From Actinomycetes bacterium (GTDB lineage Bacteria; Actinomycetota; Acidimicrobiia; Acidimicrobiales; UBA8190), in assembly GCA_021798135.1 (NCBI GenBank), contig JAJZYI010000103.1, positions 1 through 10,517 of the forward strand: a DNA stretch of 10,517 nt, given 5' to 3'. Below the pieces are notes generated by a model, which worked only from the letters and a program-made list of their open reading frames with translations, was not told the DNA's origin and did not search any database. The translations under genes and the position numbers were made by a program. Shown here piece by piece: positions 5,787 to 10,517 of the stretch; position 1 is the first letter of the stretch, and each line of letters begins with the position of its first letter.

Positions 5787-7128
5787 GCGGCGCCTCCTCG
5801 GCCCGACCGGGGTGCGCCTGGCGGTGGCCACCGTGGCGGTGGCCCTCGCCGCCATAGGGCTCCTCGCCGCGCTCACCCTCGCCGCCGCCGGCAGGGACGT
5901 GAGCCGGCTGGGCCGTGCCCAGCAGGAGCACGCGCTCACCGCGACGACGGCCGCGGCGGCCGACGCCTACCAGGCCGGGGGCGGGTGGGCCGCCGCCGAC
6001 CTGCGGGTGGCCGCCCTCCTGGCCGCCGACGGCCAGGCAGCGCTCACCGTGCTGGACACGGCCGGCCACGCCGTGCCGGTGCCGGCGGTGTCCGGCGGGG
6101 TCCCGGCCACGCTCAGCGGGCCGGTGCTGTCCGCCGCGGTCGTGGCCGGCGGCCACCGGGTGGGCACCGTCGTCCTCCACTTCTACCGGGCGGCCCTGCC
6201 GACGCGCGACGTCCAGCTCCGCGACGCCCTGATCCGCACCGTGGCGGTCGGGGCCGGGCTGGCGGCGCTGCTCGCCCTCGTCGTCGCCGTCGGTCTGTCC
6301 CGGTGGATCACCCGGCCGGTCGCGTCGCTGACGAGCGCCGTCCGTGCCCTCGAGGCAGGTGACCGCTCCGCCAGGGTCGGCGCCACGCGGGGCCCGGGCG
6401 AGGTGGCCGAGCTGAGCGCGGCGTTCGACCGGATGGCCGACACCATCGCCCGCGAGGACGAGCTGCGCCGGGTCGTCGTCGCCGATGTCGCCCACGAGCT
6501 GCGCACCCCGCTCGCCATCCTGCAGGCCGGGACGGAGGCGCTCGTCGACGGCGTGGCGCGCCCCACCCCCCGCGTCCTGTCCTCGCTCCACGACGAGGTC
6601 CTCCGGCTCGGCCGCATCGTCGAGGACCTCGACACCCTGGCCGCCGCCGAAGCCGCCGGGCTCCGCATCGACCTGCGGCGTGCCGACCTGGCCGACGTGG
6701 CCTCCGCGACCCTCGCCGCGCTGCGCCCGGCCTGCACCGCCGCCGGGGTGCACCTGGTCGAGCAGCTCGCTCCCGCACCGGCGCAGCTCGACACGGTCCG
6801 CGCCGGGCAGGTCCTGACCAACCTGCTCACCAACGCGGTGAAGTTCACCCCTGCAGGCGGAACCGTGACCGTCACGACCGCCCCGGCACCCGATGCCGCC
6901 GTGCTGGTCGTCGCCGACACCGGGACCGGCATCCCCCCGGAGGAGCTGCCGCACGTCTTCGACCGGTTCTGGCGCGGCCAGGACGCCGGTCGGGTCGCGG
7001 GCAGCGGCATCGGCCTCGCGGTGGTGCGCGCCCTGGTCGACGCGCACGGCGGAAGCGTCTCCGTCACCAGCAGGGTGGGCGCGGGCACCCGCTTCGAGGT
7101 CCGGTTCCGGCGGCCGCCCGTCGCCTGA
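5779..7128 (+). CDS. Membrane sensor histidine kinase, partner of the response regulator
   Basis: A 449-residue classical sensor kinase that phosphorylates itself and then the adjacent regulator. Order of parts: membrane helix 1 (about 13-37); extracytoplasmic sensor region (about 38-151) with no recognised ligand motif; membrane helix 2 (about 152-174); HAMP domain (about 175-228, starting SRWITRPVASL); HisKA domain with H239 in DVAHELRTPL; N box LTNLLTNAVKFTP (346-358); G1 box ADTGTGIP (379-386); F box FDRFWRG (394-400); G2 box GSGIGLAVV (408-416). All catalytic elements are intact. ATG 5779 overlaps the regulator's stop (8-bp overlap), implying translational coupling; another possible start at 5749 lies inside the regulator gene and is less likely. 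The architecture resembles BaeS-type kinases. The last codons and stop form the first copy of a tandem repeat. The signal sensed cannot be inferred. Confidence 0.95.
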   Translation: MAERRLLGPTGVRLAVATVAVALAAIGLLAALTLAAAGRDVSRLGRAQQEHALTATTAAAADAYQAGGGWAAADLRVAALLAADGQAALTVLDTAGHAVPVPAVSGGVPATLSGPVLSAAVVAGGHRVGTVVLHFYRAALPTRDVQLRDALIRTVAVGAGLAALLALVVAVGLSRWITRPVASLTSAVRALEAGDRSARVGATRGPGEVAELSAAFDRMADTIAREDELRRVVVADVAHELRTPLAILQAGTEALVDGVARPTPRVLSSLHDEVLRLGRIVEDLDTLAAAEAAGLRIDLRRADLADVASATLAALRPACTAAGVHLVEQLAPAPAQLDTVRAGQVLTNLLTNAVKFTPAGGTVTVTTAPAPDAAVLVVADTGTGIPPEELPHVFDRFWRGQDAGRVAGSGIGLAVVRALVDAHGGSVSVTSRVGAGTRFEVRFRRPPVA

Positions 7129-7189
7129 CGGCGGTTCGGACGGTCCCCCGTCGCCTGACGGCGGTTCCGACGGCCCGGTTGCCTGACGG
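7102..7189. repeat. Tandem duplication of the kinase gene's 3' end, three copies
   Basis: Copies lie at 7102-7131, 7132-7161 and 7162-7189 (30, 30 and 28 bp). The first is coding and contains the kinase stop TGA (7126-7128). The second is in the same frame and again reads R-x-P-V-A-stop, with TGA at 7156-7158. The third has lost 2 bp, so its TGA (7184-7186) is out of phase. GCCTGACGGCGG is common to all three. A readthrough or frameshift at the first stop would soon meet another stop. Confidence 0.88.
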
Positions 7190-7257
7190 CGGGGACCGCC
7201 GGCCCCCGCCAGGCCGATCCGGTCGGGAGCCCACGCGGCCTCCATCGCGTCGCCATC

Positions 7258-7293
7258 GCCCTGCTCGCCGCCGTCGGAGCCGCCGAGCAGGGC
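7258..7293. terminator. Hairpin between convergent kinase and epimerase genes
   Basis: GCCCTGCTCG (7258-7267) and CGAGCAGGGC (7284-7293) form a perfect 10-bp stem around a 16-nt loop, ending 11 nt before the epimerase stop at 7305. Because the flanking genes converge, it could terminate both transcripts. It has no T-run. A smaller hairpin (7188-7194 with 7204-7210, 7-bp stem) precedes it. The rest of 7190-7304 shows no gene or other recognisable feature. Confidence 0.6.
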
Positions 7294-7304
7294 AGCGAGG
7301 CGCC

Positions 7305-8501
7305 TCAGGAACCGGGCACTGCCGAAGGCGCCGTCGCCCGCCCGTCAGGACGTGCGGCGGCGGCCACGGCGTCCGGCAGGTGCGAGCGGTAGTCGGGCTC
7401 GCCGATCTCCAGGAGCCGGGCGGTGGCGGGCTCCTCCAGGACGTCGGCGATGCGCGCGGCGGTGGTGCCGTCGCCGTAGGGACAGGGCAGGGACCCCACC
7501 CGCTCCTGCTCGGCCGGCTCGGCGAACGCCAGCGCGGCCCGCAGGGCGGCCGGGGCGTCGACGCCCACGAGCACCGTCGACCCGGCGACCACCCCCTCCC
7601 AGCGCGGGGTCGACCGGCGGAGCACCACGACCGGGACGCGCAGCCAGGCCGCCTCCTCCTGCACGCCGCCGGAGTCGGTGACGGCGACCAGGGACCGCGA
7701 CAGGACGTCCAGCAGCTCCCGGTACGGCAGCGGTGCGACGGCGCGGACGCCGTCGGCCCGCTCGAGCGCGCCGTCGAGCCCGGCCGCCCGGAGCCGGTCG
7801 GCGGTGCGCGGGTGCACCGGGAAGGTGACCGGCGGCAGGCGCCGCCCCAGCTCCACCACCATGTCGACGAGGGACCGCAGCCGGTCGGGGTCGTCCACGT
7901 TGGTGGCCCGGTGCGCGGTGACGAGCACGCCGGCCCGCTCCCCGGCGGGCCTGGGCTCGGCACCGACCGCCCGGAGAGCGTCGATCACCGGGTTGCCGAC
8001 GACGCGGACCCGCTCGGGCGCCACCCCTTCGGCGAGCAGGAACCGTGCGGCGAGCTCGGTCGGCGCGAAGTGCAGCGAGCAGCACGCGGCTCCCACCCGA
8101 CGGTTCACCTCCTCCATCGAGGTGGGGTTCATGGACCGCAGGCCCGCCTCGACGTGGGCGACGGGCACCTGGGAGCGCCGGGCCGCCAGGGCGAACACCG
8201 GGACGGTGAACGTGTCCCCGAGGAGCAGGGCGAGGTCGACGCCTGCCCGGCGCCGGCTACCCATGCAGGTGGCGGCCTGCGCCATGAGCGCCCCGAGCCG
8301 CGCCTCGGGATCGGGTGGCAGCTCGAACACCTCGTCGGGCACCAGGCCCAGCTCGTCGAAGAACTGGCTGCTCATCGAGGGCAGGTCGTGCTGCCCGGTG
8401 GCCACGCACCACACGTCGTGGCCGCGGCGGCGCAGCTCGGCGACCACCGGGGCCAGCTTGATGATCTCCGGCCGCGTGCCGAAGGGCACCACCAGCCTCA
8501 C
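7305..8501 (-). CDS. UDP-N-acetylglucosamine 2-epimerase (non-hydrolysing), WecB-like
   Basis: Expected reaction: reversible conversion of UDP-GlcNAc to UDP-ManNAc for surface polysaccharide, in the cytoplasm. The 398-residue protein has the GT-B fold motifs of the family: FGTRPEIIK (7-15), TGQH (35-38), GDTFT (95-99), HVEAGLRS (116-123), E131 in MEEVNRR, VGNPVID (168-174), TAHRATN (195-201), HPR (230-232), PLPYRELL (258-265) and TDSGGVQEEA (275-284). D96, E118, E131 and H197 correspond to the catalytic acids and histidine of WecB. GDT rather than GDR points to the non-hydrolysing group. Differences from typical WecB: HRATN instead of HRREN, QHD instead of QHR, and RRSTPRWE instead of RDTTERPE. 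These may mean a changed substrate or lost allosteric control. GTG 8501 overlaps the HAD gene stop by 4 bp (GTGA), and it is the last gene of its operon. Family is certain, substrate less so. Confidence 0.9.
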   Translation of the reverse strand: MRLVVPFGTRPEIIKLAPVVAELRRRGHDVWCVATGQHDLPSMSSQFFDELGLVPDEVFELPPDPEARLGALMAQAATCMGSRRRAGVDLALLLGDTFTVPVFALAARRSQVPVAHVEAGLRSMNPTSMEEVNRRVGAACCSLHFAPTELAARFLLAEGVAPERVRVVGNPVIDALRAVGAEPRPAGERAGVLVTAHRATNVDDPDRLRSLVDMVVELGRRLPPVTFPVHPRTADRLRAAGLDGALERADGVRAVAPLPYRELLDVLSRSLVAVTDSGGVQEEAAWLRVPVVVLRRSTPRWEGVVAGSTVLVGVDAPAALRAALAFAEPAEQERVGSLPCPYGDGTTAARIADVLEEPATARLLEIGEPDYRSHLPDAVAAAARPDGRATAPSAVPGS

Positions 8502-9262
8502 GGCCGCCCGCCTCCGGCGAGCGTGCCGGCCGGGCCGGGCGTGGGCAGCGGAGCCAGGCGCTCGTGCAGCCACGGCCCGGCGGCGGCCACCGCGTCGACG
8601 GTGAGCGCGGGGCGGACGACGTCGGCGCTGGCGGCGTGCTCGCCGGTCAGGACGCGCACGGCGAGCATCCCGACGGCGCTGGCCCCGGCGATGTCGGTGT
8701 CGGGCCGGTCCCCGACGAAGGCCGCCCGGGCCGGCGCCACGCCCAGGGCCTGCAGCGCCGTGCGGAAGGGCAGCGGGTCGGGCTTGCGGTGCTCGCGCCC
8801 CAGCTCGTCGGAGCACACCACCACGTCGAAGGCGTCGGCCAGGCCGGCGGCGGCGATCTTCGCCCGCTGCACCTCGGCGTTGCCGTCGGTGACGAGGCCG
8901 AGCGGCACGTGCCGCCGCAGGCCGGACAGCAGCTCGGGGACGCCCGGGTGGGTCCGCAGCGCGGGTGCGCGGTAGGCGAGGAAGGCGTCGACGAGCGGCG
9001 CCACCGGCAGGTCCAGGCCGGCCGCCGCCAGGGCGCGGTCGATGACCCCGCCCCGTGCCGAGCCGGCGGCGGCCTCCGCCGCGAGCGCCCTCCGGAACCT
9101 GCCGGGGTCTGCCGCCGGGTCCAGCTCGGCGGCGGCCGCGGCCACCGCGTCGAGGGCGCCGTGGAGCCAGTCCGCCTGCGGCACCAGCGTGTCGTCGAGG
9201 TCGAACAGCACGGCCTGGAGCGCCGCAGCGGCGGGGCCGCCTGCGCTCGGGGGCGGGCCCAC
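8498..9262 (-). CDS. HAD-superfamily (subfamily IA) hydrolase
   Basis: A small-molecule phosphatase of the haloacid dehalogenase superfamily. With GTG 9262 as start it has 254 residues. Motif I is FDLDDTL (20-26; nucleophile D21, acid D23), motif II is LVTDGN (123-128, T125), motif III is K160 in HRKPDP, and motif IV is FVGDRPDTDIAGA (182-194, with D185 and D190). A helical cap lies between motifs I and II (about 27-100), which places it in subfamily IA. The set is complete, so it should be active, probably on a sugar phosphate or nucleotide given its neighbours. Start choice: GTG 9412 in the same frame would overlap the ATP-grasp stop by 4 bp and add 50 residues, encoded wholly by a 30-bp tandem repeat. 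That stretch ends far fewer codons in G or C (about 70 percent) than the gene body, so I prefer 9262. GTG 9211 is also possible. The stop overlaps the epimerase start. Confidence 0.9.
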   Translation of the reverse strand: MGPPPSAGGPAAAALQAVLFDLDDTLVPQADWLHGALDAVAAAAAELDPAADPGRFRRALAAEAAAGSARGGVIDRALAAAGLDLPVAPLVDAFLAYRAPALRTHPGVPELLSGLRRHVPLGLVTDGNAEVQRAKIAAAGLADAFDVVVCSDELGREHRKPDPLPFRTALQALGVAPARAAFVGDRPDTDIAGASAVGMLAVRVLTGEHAASADVVRPALTVDAVAAAGPWLHERLAPLPTPGPAGTLAGGGRP

Positions 9263-9412
9263 TGCCGCCCCGGACGCCCCGGGACCGGTCTTCGCACGCC
9301 CGGGCCGTTCCGGACCGGTCGTCGCACGCCCGGACGGCCTGGGACCGGTCACCGCCGGACCGCCTGCTGCGGGACCGGTCACCGCCGGACCGCCTGCTGC
9401 GGGACCGGTCAC
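9263..9412. repeat. Five 30-bp tandem repeats at the ATP-grasp/HAD junction
   Basis: Read on the minus strand from 9412, five units of exactly 30 bp follow one another. The first two are identical, and the other three diverge but keep the core ACCGGTCC (central ACCGGT is palindromic). Units 1 to 3 each begin GTGACCGGTCCC, repeating the GTGA that overlaps the ATP-grasp stop at 9409-9411. If translated they give a decapeptide starting VTGPAAGGPA twice, then VTGPRPSGRA, TTGPERPGRA and KTGPGASGAA. The array fills the whole gap between the ATP-grasp stop and the preferred HAD start. Confidence 0.92.
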
Positions 9413-10517
9413 CGGCCAGGCCCGCCGGGTCCGGCTGCCGGCGGCACGGCCGCCGCGGTCGTCTCGCCGGCACGCGGGGACTCGGCCGCGGCGCCCGGCC
9501 CGGCCTCGCTCGCCGTGGAGAACACCTCGGCGAAGTACCGCCGCATCTGCACGCCCGGGCGGCCCACCAGGCGCTCGGGGCGCAACGGCTGGCCTCGCAC
9601 CGCCCGCAGGTACTCGCCGACGAGGTCGGCGCCGGCGGCGAGCGACAGCGGCAGCCCGCCCGAGAACCGGGGGTTGATCTCGGTGATGACCACGTCGCCG
9701 CCGCGGGCGAACCCCTGGACGTTGGCGGGGCCCCACAGCCCGGCGGCGGCGACGGCGGCGGCGACCGCGGCGTCGACCCCGGCGTGCACGAAGGTCTCCC
9801 CCCGGGTGGAGATGCCGCCGCGGGTCTCGTCGCGCCAGCGGGCGACCGAGCCGACGACCCCGTCGTGGCCGGCCAGGACGTCCACCGTGAACTCCCTCCC
9901 TGCCGCCCGGTGCTGCACGATCGGCTCGGGCACCAGCACGAGCGCCGCCGCCAGCTCGGCGAGGTCGTCGGCCGCCAGGACGTGGCGCGAGCCGCGGCCG
10001 TTGCGGGGCTTCACGATCCAGGGGCCCGGCAGGCCGCCCCAGCCGTCCGGGCCTGGAGCGGCACCGGAGAGCGCCGCGGGGAGCCCGTCGGCTCCGGGCA
10101 GCGCCGTGGGCGGCACGGGCACGCCGCCGGCGGCCATGACCTCGGCGAACCGCCACTTGTCGAGGCAGGACCGCACGGCGCCGGGTTCGGGCAGCCAGGT
10201 CGCCACCCCGGCGTCGGCGAGCAGGCGGGCGCCGGCGTGCAGGGCGGGCAGCTCCTCGGCGACGGTGGGGACGAGCGCGTCACAGCCGCGGGCGACGGCG
10301 AGGTCGGCGAGCGCCGGGACGAACCCCTCGGCCGTGGCCGGCGGTACGACGGCGGCCTCCGGGGCGAGGCACAGCCCGACGGCGGCCGGGTCGGCGTCGA
10401 CGGCGACGACGCGCACCCCCTGGCCGACGAGCGCCTGGACGACGGCCACGCCGGCGGGACCGCCCGCGCCGGTGACGACCGCGCCGGGCTCTCGCGGGCG
10501 GCGGGCCGTAGATCGGA
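9409..10517 (-). CDS. ATP-grasp ligase, carbamoyl-phosphate-synthase-like, 5' end cut by window edge
   Basis: ATP-grasp enzymes join a carboxylate to an amine or thiol through an acyl phosphate. The frame is open to the right edge, giving 368 residues; the true start lies outside. An N-terminal Rossmann-like part shows VVTGAGGPAGVAVVQAL (13-29), so the GTG at 10449 is inside this domain and cannot be the start. The ATP-grasp part has WIVKPRNGRGSRHV (166-179, the Lys and flexible Gly loop), IVQHRAAGREFTVDV (199-213), PANVQGF (263-269) and ITEINPRFSGGLPLS (277-291, with Glu and Asn metal ligands). These match the CarB/PylC-like class often found in surface-sugar clusters. The last 30 residues are a Gly/Ala/Pro-rich tail of doubtful importance, and 139-164 is a similar loop. 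It leads the HAD and epimerase genes in one operon. The ligated substrates cannot be told. Confidence 0.9.
   Translation of the reverse strand, partial: RSTARRPREPGAVVTGAGGPAGVAVVQALVGQGVRVVAVDADPAAVGLCLAPEAAVVPPATAEGFVPALADLAVARGCDALVPTVAEELPALHAGARLLADAGVATWLPEPGAVRSCLDKWRFAEVMAAGGVPVPPTALPGADGLPAALSGAAPGPDGWGGLPGPWIVKPRNGRGSRHVLAADDLAELAAALVLVPEPIVQHRAAGREFTVDVLAGHDGVVGSVARWRDETRGGISTRGETFVHAGVDAAVAAAVAAAGLWGPANVQGFARGGDVVITEINPRFSGGLPLSLAAGADLVGEYLRAVRGQPLRPERLVGRPGVQMRRYFAEVFSTASEAGPGAAAESPRAGETTAAAVPPAAGPGGPGR

Noticed and set aside
4921..7189. A shared repeat family linking the 14-bp units (4921-4962) and the kinase-end copies
   Set aside because: Both contain GGCGAC(GGG) in one orientation, but the match is short and easily explained by base composition.
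9413..10156. Extension of the HAD frame upstream to 10156
   Set aside because: It overlaps the ATP-grasp gene in another frame and reads as Arg/Gly-rich nonsense. The HAD domain begins only at about 9211.
1..10517. Mobile element, prophage, CRISPR or defence system
   Set aside because: No transposase, integrase, terminal inverted repeats, att site, spacer-repeat array or defence domain is visible. The tandem repeats lack unique spacers.

Overview
The window is very G+C-rich (about three quarters by eye), with codon third positions almost all G or C. Genes are packed, often start with GTG, and several overlap by 4 to 8 bases. Three genes start directly behind a TANNNT -10 box with no ribosome binding site, which is the leaderless layout common in Actinomycetota. 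The best inference is a high-GC actinobacterium, possibly of the Acidimicrobiia. No 16S rRNA, tRNA, CRISPR array, transposase or phage gene is visible.

Layout from left to right. (1) Bases 1-3225, minus strand, read right to left: a two-ACT-domain GcvR-like protein, peptide deformylase, a metallo-beta-lactamase-fold hydrolase with a complete metal site, and an FAD/NAD(P)H ferredoxin-reductase-type oxidoreductase that runs off the left edge. The first two form a tight pair; the last two appear to have their own leaderless promoters. (2) 3453-4862, plus strand: a single berberine-bridge-enzyme-like FAD oxidase, closed by a perfect 21-bp stem-loop at 4864-4916. (3) 5088-7128, plus strand: an OmpR-family response regulator and its membrane histidine kinase, overlapping by 8 bp. 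(4) 7305-10517, minus strand, read right to left: a CarB-like ATP-grasp ligase entering from the right edge, a HAD-IA hydrolase, and a non-hydrolysing UDP-GlcNAc 2-epimerase-like protein. This looks like a surface-glycan or amino-sugar module. Sections 3 and 4 converge on a hairpin at 7258-7293.

Every protein belongs to a recognisable family, and I see no strong case for a wholly new multi-gene system. The most unusual feature is DNA structure at gene borders. Four separate borders carry short tandem repeats with unrelated unit sequences and unit lengths of 15, 18, 30 and 30 bp, all multiples of three. One array abuts a promoter, one repeats a ribosome-binding-like sequence in front of the response regulator, one duplicates the 3' end and stop codon of the kinase gene, and one duplicates a GTG start region at the ATP-grasp/HAD junction. 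Several proteins also carry Gly/Ala/Pro-rich insertions or tails, which could come from the same kind of slippage inside genes.
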